Origin: Paraburkholderia domus
GTDB taxonomy: Bacteria; Pseudomonadota; Gammaproteobacteria; Burkholderiales; Burkholderiaceae
Direction: 5' to 3'
DNA length: 64,000 nt
Assembly: GCF_905220705.1 (NCBI RefSeq)
Contig: NZ_CAJNAT010000022.1
Location: 62,001 to 126,000, forward strand
The position numbers and the translations under genes were made by a program. How positions within the stretch are numbered: position 1 is the first letter of the stretch; each line of letters begins with the position of its first letter. This document shows, one piece after another, positions 42,384 to 50,491 of the stretch. The notes beneath the pieces were generated by a model that did not search any database, had not been told where the DNA came from, and was given only the letters and a program-made list of their open reading frames with translations.

Positions 42384-45224
42384 TCAGTCTGCCTCGTCGG
42401 CCGCGCCGGCAACTGGCGCCGAACCCAGCTCGAAGTCGCGCACGCGCGCGACGGCCTCGTCGCGGCTGGTTACACCAAGCTTGCCGTAGATGTTCTTCAG
42501 ATGCCATTTGACGGTTTCGGGCGAGATGCCGAGCGTGCGAGCGATTTTCTTGTTCGGCAAGGCCTGCGCGAGCAAGCTGACGACGCGGGTTTCGCGCTCG
42601 CTGAGCATTTCAGCGCCAGCAGTGGGCGCGCTCCGGTTGCCGCTCGGAAGTGCCGGCGTCACGCCGCTGCTAAGGGTTGTCTGGTGCGCAGCTTGCAGCC
42701 GGCTCACATAAAAGGACAACACCGGATCGTGTGGCTCCTCTTGCACGACCTTCGCGATGAGATCCAGGGCGCCGGGGTCGGCATCGAGCAGGCTGCGCAC
42801 CAGGCCGAGCCGATGGCCGCGGCGCAGCGCCGCGAGTACAGCGTGGCGTGCGGCGTCGGTTCGTCCGCGCCGGGCGTCGATTACCGCGGCTTGCATCTGG
42901 AAATACGCGACATGCCGTTGCCAGCCGCGCGCTTCGCAAAATGGAATCAGCAACTGAAGGCGCATCGCGGCGCCGTCGAAATCTTCGTGCGCAACACACC
43001 AGTCGATATGCGAGCGTTCTGCCATCGCGTGGATTTCCGCGACGGTTCCCGAGGGCGTGGACGCAATACGCGCCGCCATCATGTCAATGCGCGCCAGTCC
43101 GGCTTCCGCTGCCTCGAACTGACCGCACAACAGGTGCCGATGGATCTGCTCGGCCACGCTGTGGGCGACGAGCCGATGCAAGCCGTGCTGCAACGCGTAT
43201 TCCTCGAGGCGTTCGAGGTACGCGAAGGCGTCCAGCCGGTGTCCGGCCACCCAGTGGGCCGCCGATAGCACGGTCAGCACACGCAGCACGGAGTCGGGAA
43301 TGGACACGCGTTCGAGCACATCGATGCGGTCCTCCAGCAGTTTGCGCGCCGCCTCCAGGTCGCTGAACTCGTATAGCACTTCGCCGAGCAGCGCCGCTGC
43401 GAAACATGCGGCCTCCGCGGCGGCGCTGCCACGCTGATCGGCGTCGAACAGCACGTCACGGCTGATGCGCTCGACCTGAATGAACTTGCCTTCCAGCGCA
43501 TAGCTGAACCCCGCGATACAGCGGCCGTTCAGCAGGCCGGCCGACGTGCCCATGAGCGGCTGGCCATCCACCAGAAGATGCGGTGCCTCACGCTGAATGC
43601 GCCGCGCCTCTTCGTACTCGCCGCGGCGCATGTGGATCCACGACAGCAGGTTATTGCGCCCGCCCACGGCAAGGCTATCGGCGTCTGCGGGGATTTGCTG
43701 CAGCAGCGGCAAGACGGACAGCGCCTCGTCCGTGTCGTCGCGTTGCACGGCAAGCGCCGCCTGCAACAGGATGAGACGGTAGCGCGAATGCGCGTCGCTG
43801 GCTGGAATGTCGCTTTGCAGACGGGCAATGCCCGCGGCACAGGCGTCGAATTCGCGTGCATACAGGTGCAGGTGCACCATCCATAACCGCAGGCCAATGC
43901 GGGTCTGCACTTCGGCGACGGGTAGCAGGCGGATCAGCCCGATCAGCTTGCGCAGGTCCCCCTTGATCTGCATGGTCCGGGCGACCCGCAGGACAAGGTC
44001 GGCCGCGGCCGCCGATTCGCCGGCGAGCAAGGCATGCCGCACCGCTTCGTCGGGCTGCTCGTGATCGCGGAACCAGATCCACGCGGCCAGATGCACCTCG
44101 CGCTGATGCAATTCGCTGCGGGCGTGAAAGCGTTCGAGCAGCGTCTCGCGAAAGAGGGGATTCAGCCGGTACCACGTCTCGCTGCCTGAACTTTCGATGG
44201 GTGCGATGAACAGGTTGTCGCTCTCCAGTCTTGCCAGCAGCGCACGCACTTCGGCCGGCGATCGCTCATCACCGATCAATGCAATGCATAGCGGCGCGCA
44301 CAAGCGCGTACAGCTCGCCATTCTGACCAGGAGTTCCACCTCCGGGGGGGCAAGGCGCGACAAAACCTCACGCTCGAAATATTCCGCGAAGCCGCGGGCG
44401 TCATGAAGCTGGGCGTGCGCGAGCGAATCGGCCGACGTGCTGTCCTCCGCACCTTGTTTCTTTTTTTTCAGGCGCATCGCGAAGAGTTGCAGGCCCGCTA
44501 CCCAGCCGTCTGTCTGTTCGTGCATCTGTCGCGCATCGCGCGGACCGATGTCGCCGAGCTGCGCTTTGAGGAATGCTTCGGACTCGGCGGCCGTAAAACG
44601 CAGGTCGCGCATGTCCAGTTCCAGCACGAGTCCCTGGTCGCGCGGACGGCCCAGCGAAAGTGGGACCGTGCCGCGCGAGACGAGCACGAGATGAAGGTTC
44701 GCCGGTGCATAGTCGAGCAACCATTGCAACGCTTCGTGGTTCCGCGCATTGCCGATGTGATGCAGGTCGTCGAGCACCAGCACGACGTCGTTGGGATGGC
44801 TGGCGATACCGCGTACCAGCGCGATCACCGTGCGCTCGACCGTTTCGTCGTCCATGCCGCGGCCGCCCAGCAACGTGGCTTCGCGGCACATGGCGGGGTC
44901 GACCTGAGCGAGGCTCGCGACGAGGTAGTCGAGAAAGTGCGCGAGGTCGTTATCTTCCGGTGCGAGCGTCAGCCAGGCGATATCGAAGCCGAGCGACAGC
45001 AGTGCTTCGCGCCATGCAATCACCACACTCGTTTTGCCACACCCGGCGGGCCCTTGAAGGACCACGCAACGTTTGCGACGCGCGTCCAGCAACTGCGTGA
45101 GCAGCCGTTCACGTGCGACGATGCGGGCGGCGCCGCGTGGCGGAGTCAACCTGGGATCGGCTTTAGATTTTGCTGTGCTGGCTTCGGCGCGGCTCGGGTC
45201 CGCGGGAGGGGAATTCTGCGGCAT
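42384..45224 (-). CDS. MalT-like LuxR family ATP-dependent regulator (LAL), copy 2
   Basis: The 946-residue paralogue of the regulator at 20049-22793 has Walker A 'GPAGCGKTS' at residues 58-66, Walker B 'VVLVLDDLHHIGN' near 155, a long TPR-like sensor region and the C-terminal LuxR helix-turn-helix 'LSERETRVVSLLAQALPNKK' with 'TVKWHLKNIYGKLGV'. Shared phrases ('ERVSIPDSVLRVL' here, 'ERVSIPDTVLRAM' in copy 1) show common descent. The ATG at 45224 has AGGTCACC upstream and matches the paralogue start; 45329 would add 35 unlike residues. It precedes the right operon on the same strand by 241 bases, as copy 1 precedes the left operon, so each arm may have its own activator. Confidence 0.93.
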   Translation of the reverse strand: MPQNSPPADPSRAEASTAKSKADPRLTPPRGAARIVARERLLTQLLDARRKRCVVLQGPAGCGKTSVVIAWREALLSLGFDIAWLTLAPEDNDLAHFLDYLVASLAQVDPAMCREATLLGGRGMDDETVERTVIALVRGIASHPNDVVLVLDDLHHIGNARNHEALQWLLDYAPANLHLVLVSRGTVPLSLGRPRDQGLVLELDMRDLRFTAAESEAFLKAQLGDIGPRDARQMHEQTDGWVAGLQLFAMRLKKKKQGAEDSTSADSLAHAQLHDARGFAEYFEREVLSRLAPPEVELLVRMASCTRLCAPLCIALIGDERSPAEVRALLARLESDNLFIAPIESSGSETWYRLNPLFRETLLERFHARSELHQREVHLAAWIWFRDHEQPDEAVRHALLAGESAAAADLVLRVARTMQIKGDLRKLIGLIRLLPVAEVQTRIGLRLWMVHLHLYAREFDACAAGIARLQSDIPASDAHSRYRLILLQAALAVQRDDTDEALSVLPLLQQIPADADSLAVGGRNNLLSWIHMRRGEYEEARRIQREAPHLLVDGQPLMGTSAGLLNGRCIAGFSYALEGKFIQVERISRDVLFDADQRGSAAAEAACFAAALLGEVLYEFSDLEAARKLLEDRIDVLERVSIPDSVLRVLTVLSAAHWVAGHRLDAFAYLERLEEYALQHGLHRLVAHSVAEQIHRHLLCGQFEAAEAGLARIDMMAARIASTPSGTVAEIHAMAERSHIDWCVAHEDFDGAAMRLQLLIPFCEARGWQRHVAYFQMQAAVIDARRGRTDAARHAVLAALRRGHRLGLVRSLLDADPGALDLIAKVVQEEPHDPVLSFYVSRLQAAHQTTLSSGVTPALPSGNRSAPTAGAEMLSERETRVVSLLAQALPNKKIARTLGISPETVKWHLKNIYGKLGVTSRDEAVARVRDFELGSAPVAGAADEAD

Positions 45225-45354
45225 GGTGACCTGCGCTTTGCGTGCCCCGGTTTCGCGCCTTGTCGGCACCAGCCAAAGGACGAAATGATAATCGGCACAT
45301 TGTAGCGCAGCACAGGTAGCATTTTTCACGCACGGAACGCGGCCTCTTTCCCCG

Positions 45355-45981
45355 TCATCCGTCGACCAATCCTTTCTGATCAGCGTGTCTGGCGCTTGCT
45401 TGCGCCTCAGATTGCGAGGCGCCGTGTTTGCGCTGCAACACGATTCTTACGACATCGCCGCCCGCGCGCCACGCGTAGCAACTGTCGACCATCGGGTGTG
45501 CCTGAACACCGTTCGAGTCGTCAGCCGGTGCACTCCTTCTGGCGGTGCTGCTGCGCAAGCCCATCAGCGTTTGAATGGCCGTCGTGGCGATGGGGCCGAG
45601 CAGTTCGGTCAAATGCGTGCAGCCGCTCGGGCCGGCGAGTCGGCTTTTCACCTCCTTCATGAAACCCGCGCCAATGGAGAGACCCTTCAGGCTGCCGTAA
45701 GCGGCGTTGATCTCGGCGCAAAAGCGGCTCGGGCCGACGTCGGTATGGGCTTGGATATGGCGAATCACGAGCTGTGCGTCGATCGTGACAACCAGGCGCA
45801 TTTCGTGAATCGGCGAGCCGGCCGGTACGACCTTGAAAAGCAGATCGGAATCATGGCCCTTCGTATCGACCATGCGGCCTTCAATGTCGAACAGGCCGTC
45901 GTCCCGCTCATATCCCATGCAGACGATGCGGCGGGCATGCACAAGCCGCCGCATGGATTGATCCGATGGGTTTTCGGACAT
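45355..45981 (-). CDS. DUF2889 family protein
   Basis: The 208-residue protein matches DUF2889, a domain of unknown function: 'MGYERDDGLFDIEGRMVDTK' at about 22-41, 'SPIHEMRLVVTIDAQLVIRH' near 60-80, and the Cys-containing signature 'GPSGCTHLTELLGPIATTA' near 120. The conserved Asp, His and Cys positions hint at a metal or ligand site, but no activity is known to me. ATG 45981 is chosen since it directly precedes the domain; in-frame ATG 46008 would add nine residues. It lies 130 bases upstream of LAL regulator 2 on the same strand and is divergent from the porin gene. Confidence 0.85.
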   Translation of the reverse strand: MSENPSDQSMRRLVHARRIVCMGYERDDGLFDIEGRMVDTKGHDSDLLFKVVPAGSPIHEMRLVVTIDAQLVIRHIQAHTDVGPSRFCAEINAAYGSLKGLSIGAGFMKEVKSRLAGPSGCTHLTELLGPIATTAIQTLMGLRSSTARRSAPADDSNGVQAHPMVDSCYAWRAGGDVVRIVLQRKHGASQSEAQASARHADQKGLVDG

Positions 45982-46336
45982 AGCTATCTCGCTTGTGGAT
46001 GAGTTCATTCGATTGGCGCAGGACACGTCAGAGATGATCGATGCTTGCCAGCCTAGGTCACCCGTGAGGTGCTGCCGCCCCCCAGATTGGGGGGATAGGT
46101 CCAACACGCGCAATGCACACCTGAATAAATTCACCTGGGCCCGAACCTGGTTGTGAAACGCCGTCGATCGTGCGATGCCTTCCCCGCTCGGGGTATTCCC
46201 GTCCCCCCTCGGTTCGGGTAGGTGATCTGTCCAGACCTCGCTGCAATATGGGCTCGCAATGATCGGTCGTGCGATTGCGCAACCCTCATCCCAACCCGTG
46301 TCCGCCGGACGCGGCAAACATAAAAAGGAGACATGC
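45982..46336. other. Divergent intergenic region with C/G-tract hairpins
   Basis: These 355 bases separate the divergent DUF2889 and porin genes. They contain a CCCCCCA-gat-TGGGGGG hairpin (46078-46094) and nearby C-rich/G-rich runs around 46180-46220. Promoters for both genes are expected here. No ORF in it looks protein-coding. Confidence 0.6.
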
Positions 46337-47500
46337 ATGCGTTTCACGAGTCAGGGTATTTTCGGCGCTACATTGTTGCTTGCCGCGGGCGGCGTAATGG
46401 CCCAGTCGAGTGTGACTTTGTATGGGGTGGCGGACGTGTTCGTTCAATACCTTGACAATGGCGGTAACCATTCGTATTCCGAACGAAGCGGCGGTTCAAC
46501 CGGCTCCTTATTCGGCTTGAAGGGCAATGAGGACCTTGGCGGCGGATGGAAGGCGGTGTTCGACGTCGAAAACGGCTTCAACATCAACAACGGTTCATTT
46601 TTTGCCGATAGCACCGCTATGTTCTATCGCCAGTCATGGGTGGGGCTGAAGCAGGACACGTATGGCTCGCTGACATTCGGCCGTCAATACCAGCCGAGCT
46701 TCTGGGCGGTTTACTTCACCGACCCGTTCCGCGGCAACGAAGTGATGTCGCCGCTCGCGGCCGCTGACCTGGCCAGCGCCACGGACCGTTCGACCCTCGC
46801 CACACAGTACGTTTCCGGGCGGACCAGCAATTCGATCGTCTATACGTCGCCGGATCTGCGGGGTGCGCACTTCTATGCGATGTACGCGCTGCCGTCCACG
46901 GTGACGCAGCCGGTGCCGGTCTCGTCAGGCGCGATGCTCGATCTGGCCGCGAACTATTCGGGCTATGGTTTCTACGCGGGTGTGGGTTATCAATATCAGC
47001 ACGGCTCGCGGGAGACGGCGCCGTTGGTCGCCACCGCACCGACCTTGCTGACGAGCTTCGATCTGATGGCAACCGAGCACTTCAGTGGAGCGATCGCTTA
47101 TCGCGTTGGCATCGTGAATTTCATGTTCAACTATTCCTATAACCGGCCCAAGGATGCGCCTGCCGGCGCGCTCGTGACGATTACGCCCGCGGTGAAGCTT
47201 CCGCTTGCCTCGCTGGTCCACGCCTACAGCATCATGGAACTGGGTGCGACGATCCAGGCCACGCCTGCCGACAACATCGAGATCGCCGGCATTGAGCGGG
47301 ACGTGCGCGGTGTTCACGACAATACGCCGGGTATCGAAGTTGGCGTCGACCACAGTCTGTCGAAGCGGACGAGCCTCTACATGCGTGCGGGCTACCTGAA
47401 GAACAACGGCAGCGCGAACATGAGCTGGCCTGGCGTGACTGGCGTAGCGGCCGGTTCGAAGCAGGTCGTCGCGGTGCTGGGGATGACGCATCGCTTTTAA
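46337..47500 (+). CDS. Outer-membrane porin (Burkholderia OmpC-like, 16-strand)
   Basis: The 387-residue product has a signal peptide (residues 1-22, 'IFGATLLLAAGGVMA') followed by the mature start 'QSSVTLYGVADVFVQYLDNG', the hallmark of trimeric general porins of Burkholderiales. Alternating hydrophobic strands run to a terminal 'VAVLGMTHRF' ending in Phe, the outer-membrane assembly signal. The constriction loop is likely around 'GRQYQPSFWAVYFTDPFRGN'. AAGGAG lies six bases before the ATG at 46337. It passively admits small solutes and may serve substrate entry for the flanking catabolic units. It precedes a BON protein by 15 bases, with which it is probably co-transcribed. Confidence 0.95.
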   Translation: MRFTSQGIFGATLLLAAGGVMAQSSVTLYGVADVFVQYLDNGGNHSYSERSGGSTGSLFGLKGNEDLGGGWKAVFDVENGFNINNGSFFADSTAMFYRQSWVGLKQDTYGSLTFGRQYQPSFWAVYFTDPFRGNEVMSPLAAADLASATDRSTLATQYVSGRTSNSIVYTSPDLRGAHFYAMYALPSTVTQPVPVSSGAMLDLAANYSGYGFYAGVGYQYQHGSRETAPLVATAPTLLTSFDLMATEHFSGAIAYRVGIVNFMFNYSYNRPKDAPAGALVTITPAVKLPLASLVHAYSIMELGATIQATPADNIEIAGIERDVRGVHDNTPGIEVGVDHSLSKRTSLYMRAGYLKNNGSANMSWPGVTGVAAGSKQVVAVLGMTHRF

Positions 47501-47515
47501 AACGGAAAAATATCC

Positions 47516-47866
47516 ATGAAAACTACCTACGCAATCCGCCTTGTTTGCGGCGCGCTTGTCATGCTGGCGTCTCTGAACGTATTTGCTCAGGAAAGCGCTG
47601 CGGCTTCCGCAACCGCAAAGCCTGCGGCATCTGATGCGAAGACCGCCAAGGCTGCTGACCGCGCGCTGCAAAAGGATGTGCTGCGCGCGCTCAGCAAGAC
47701 GAAGGGACTCAGAGTCTCGGCGATTACGGTTCGCGCGCGTAACGGTGTCGTGACGCTGGAAGGAACCGTCCCGGAACAATCGCAGGTTGGATTGGCGACT
47801 CAGGCGGCTGAAGGTGTCGAGGGTGTAAAGTCGGTGACGAATGCGCTGACCCTGTCCACGCTGTAA
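47516..47866 (+). CDS. Secreted BON-domain protein
   Basis: The 116-residue protein has a signal peptide (residues 1-24, 'LVCGALVMLASLNVFA'), an Ala/Lys-rich linker and one BON domain at about 50-116 ('VLRALSKTKGLRVSAITVRA' and 'VVTLEGTVPEQSQVGLATQA', ending 'GVKSVTNALTL'). BON domains are found in periplasmic OsmY-like proteins and bind phospholipid or envelope surfaces. It lies 15 bases after the porin gene and is followed by a strong terminator, so the two form a small envelope operon. Its role in envelope stability is inferred from family. Confidence 0.9.
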   Translation: MKTTYAIRLVCGALVMLASLNVFAQESAAASATAKPAASDAKTAKAADRALQKDVLRALSKTKGLRVSAITVRARNGVVTLEGTVPEQSQVGLATQAAEGVEGVKSVTNALTLSTL

Positions 47867-47895
47867 CAGCGCTTCAGGCGTCTTCACCGTAACGC

Positions 47896-47930
47896 AAAGG
47901 GCTGCTCATTTTCGATGAGCAGCCCTTTTT
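47896..47930 (+). terminator. Rho-independent terminator after porin-BON unit
   Basis: AAAGGGCTGCTCA and TGAGCAGCCCTTT form a perfect 13-bp stem around a seven-base loop and run into T5. The A-rich 5' arm makes it a likely bidirectional terminator for the convergent aldehyde dehydrogenase gene as well. Confidence 0.92.
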
Positions 47931-47951
47931 CACGGCAATTCGCGCAACCGC

Positions 47952-49373
47952 TCAGATCGTTACCGACTTGCACTCCAGGAACTCCGCGAGACCTTCGCGT
48001 CCATACTCGCGCCCGTTGCCGGATGTTTTATAGCCGCCGAAGGGCACCGTAATGTCCAGCATGGCGCCATTGATCCGCACCGAGCCGACGCGAAGGCGGG
48101 CTGCCACGCGGCGTGCGCGCTCGGGATTGCTGGTGGCGATGTAGCCGGCAAGACCAAAGTCGGTATCGTTGGCAATCGCGATGGCTTCCTCTTCGCCGTC
48201 GTACGGGATCATCACGAGCACCGGTCCGAAAATCTCCTCGCGCGCGATGGTCATGTCATTGCGCACGTCAGCGAAGACCGTGGGCCGCGCATAGAAGCCT
48301 CGTTGGAGTCCTTCCGGGCGTCCGGGGCCGCCGGCGACGAGTCGCGCGCCTTCCTCGATGCCGACGCGAATCATGTGCTGCACTTTCTCGTATTGCGCTC
48401 GGTTGGAGATCGGGCCCATCTTCGTGGCCGGGTCCGCCGGGTCACCTACCGTCACCGCGTTGGCGACCGCGGCGGCGATGGCGACAGCCTCGTCGTAGCG
48501 CTCCCGCGGCACCAGCATGCGAGTGGGCGCCACGCAGGTTTGCCCGGAGTTGACCATGCACTGCGCCACGCCGCTCGTCACGGCGGGTTGCAGGTCGGCG
48601 TCGTCGAGGATCAGGAGGGGCGATTTGCCGCCGAGTTCCTGCGCAACCCGTTTTACCGTGGGCGCGGCGCTCATGGCCACTTCCACGCCGGCGCGCGTCG
48701 AACCGGTGATCGACACCATATCCACGTCGGGGTGGGAGGACAAGCGCGTACCCACGACGCGTCCTTCGCCATAGATCATGTTGAAGACACCGGCAGGCGT
48801 GCCGGCCTCATGCATGATTTCGGCAAAGACGATCGCATCCAGCGCCGCGATTTCGGACGGTTTCAGCACGATAGTGCAACCCGCTGCGAGGGCCGGCGCG
48901 ACCTTGGCGGCGATCTGGTTCAACGGCCAGTTCCATGGCGTGATGAGCGCCGCGACGCCGACCGCTTCACGACGTACGTAACTCTTGCCGTGGCTGCTTT
49001 CGAACTTGAAGGTGCGCAGCGTTTCTAGCGCCGCCTGGAGTTGCGCGAGACCGATTGCCGCCTGCAGATTCTTGCTTAGCGTGATGGGCGCGCCGATCTC
49101 GGTGCATACCGCTTCCGCGATATCGTCGATGCGCGCGCGGTACCGTTCGATGATCCGCTCGAGCAGGGCGATCCGCTCCTCGCGGCTCGATTCCGACCAT
49201 GCCGGAAACGCGGCGCGCGCCGCGGCGACGGCACGGTCGGCATCTTCCGCGGTGCCCATCGCGAGCTTGCCGGTCAGCATCTCGGTGGCCGGATCGACCA
49301 TGTCCATCAGCGTGCTGCCGGTGGATGGCTCGACCCATTTTCCGTCGATGTAGAAGCTGTTCAGTATTTTCAT
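47952..49373 (-). CDS. NAD(P)-dependent aldehyde dehydrogenase
   Basis: The 473-residue ALDH-superfamily enzyme has the Asn-containing 'LITPWNWPLNQIAAKVAPAL' (about 140-160), the general-base Glu in 'VAQELGGKSPLL' (about 240) and the nucleophilic Cys in 'NSGQTCVAPTRMLVP' (about 275). The C-terminus 'GGYKTSGNGREYGREGLAEF' is typical. It oxidises an aldehyde to the acid. It lies 38 bases after the TauD-type dioxygenase gene and is the last gene of the MFS-GMC-TauD-ALDH unit, so the aldehyde is probably the product of one of those oxidations. The substrate is unknown. Confidence 0.94.
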   Translation of the reverse strand: MKILNSFYIDGKWVEPSTGSTLMDMVDPATEMLTGKLAMGTAEDADRAVAAARAAFPAWSESSREERIALLERIIERYRARIDDIAEAVCTEIGAPITLSKNLQAAIGLAQLQAALETLRTFKFESSHGKSYVRREAVGVAALITPWNWPLNQIAAKVAPALAAGCTIVLKPSEIAALDAIVFAEIMHEAGTPAGVFNMIYGEGRVVGTRLSSHPDVDMVSITGSTRAGVEVAMSAAPTVKRVAQELGGKSPLLILDDADLQPAVTSGVAQCMVNSGQTCVAPTRMLVPRERYDEAVAIAAAVANAVTVGDPADPATKMGPISNRAQYEKVQHMIRVGIEEGARLVAGGPGRPEGLQRGFYARPTVFADVRNDMTIAREEIFGPVLVMIPYDGEEEAIAIANDTDFGLAGYIATSNPERARRVAARLRVGSVRINGAMLDITVPFGGYKTSGNGREYGREGLAEFLECKSVTI

Positions 49374-49411
49374 TTCGTTTTCCTCAGATTATCCGGCTGC
49401 GCATCCGGATC

Positions 49412-50329
49412 TCACGCATTAACCGGGCGATCACCAATCACCGTGGCACGCATCATGTGACGTGGCGCCGGGAAGTAGTCCTGCACTGCGTAATGCTGGC
49501 AGGAGCGGTTGTCCCAGAACGCGATGGTGTTCGGTTGCCATTTCAGTCGAACCTGGTATTCGGGTGCCTGGGCCTGGCGGAACAGATACTGCAGCAGATC
49601 CATTTCGGCGAGCTTGTAGTCGAAGCCGATGCGATACTCGCGCGCCGTCGTGCGGCCGTAGTTCGACAGGTGCGTGGTGAAAGCTTCGTTGATGTAGAGG
49701 ATCTTCTCACCGGTTTCCGGGTGGATGCGTACCACCGGATGCTCGACAGGCGGGAACTTCGCGCGCATCGCCTCGTGCTGATCTTCGGGAACGGCAATGC
49801 CGAACAGCGGCAGAAAATCGTGAACAGCCTTGAGGTTCGCAATGCGCGCCTTGACGTCATCGGACAGATTCTCGTAAGCCGCCACCATGTTGATCCAGAT
49901 CGTGTCGCCGCCGACCTCGGGGCATTGCACGCAACGCAGCATGGAGCCCATCGACGGGATCTGGCGCCATGAGACATCGGAGTGGTAGAGATTTTCACGC
50001 CCGCGTTTCGTGTCGTTGCGGCCCAGTATCACCAGTTCCGGGTGATCCGGATGATGCGGAAACGCGGGATGGATTTCCAGTTCGCCGAAGCGCCGTGCCA
50101 CCTCGACGTGCTGGGCCGGGCTGATGTCCTGGTCGCGGAAGAACAGGACCTTGAACTTCAACAGCGCGCGGCGCAGCGCCAGGCAGGTAGCGTCATCGAG
50201 CGGATTGCGCAGGTCGATGCCGCCGATCTCCGCGCCGATGGTGGGTGTATAACGCTGGACGGTGAACGGCCAGGCTTCGGAATCCGCGTGCGTCGTTGCG
50301 GGATTGAGGGCGGTCGCAGTTGTTTGCAT
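49412..50329 (-). CDS. TauD/TfdA family 2-oxoglutarate-dependent dioxygenase
   Basis: The 305-residue iron(II)/2-oxoglutarate enzyme shows the facial triad: His116-x-Asp118 in 'NLYHSDVSWRQIPSMGS' and the distal His in 'NRSCQHYAVQDYFPAPR'. An Arg after it, in 'RHMMRATVIGD', should bind 2-oxoglutarate. The N-terminal 'YTPTIGAEIGGIDL' is characteristic of taurine and 2,4-D dioxygenases. Such enzymes hydroxylate next to a heteroatom so that the product splits into an aldehyde or ketone and sulfite, phenol or alcohol. The adjacent ALDH, GMC oxidoreductase and permease suggest a catabolic role. The substrate cannot be read. Confidence 0.94.
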   Translation of the reverse strand: MQTTATALNPATTHADSEAWPFTVQRYTPTIGAEIGGIDLRNPLDDATCLALRRALLKFKVLFFRDQDISPAQHVEVARRFGELEIHPAFPHHPDHPELVILGRNDTKRGRENLYHSDVSWRQIPSMGSMLRCVQCPEVGGDTIWINMVAAYENLSDDVKARIANLKAVHDFLPLFGIAVPEDQHEAMRAKFPPVEHPVVRIHPETGEKILYINEAFTTHLSNYGRTTAREYRIGFDYKLAEMDLLQYLFRQAQAPEYQVRLKWQPNTIAFWDNRSCQHYAVQDYFPAPRHMMRATVIGDRPVNA

Positions 50330-50491
50330 GTCATGTCTCCATTCGACTGGAGCCCGCAGACGCCGTGGCGCGTCTCTCGTCGCCGCGGCTGGCGGGCAGT
50401 TGCTGATAGGCGGACGCGATTCGCGTAAGCCGGATTACTCTTTCTTCCATCGGCGTGCGGGCCGTCGGGGCGGCACGCGGCCGGCGAGGGC

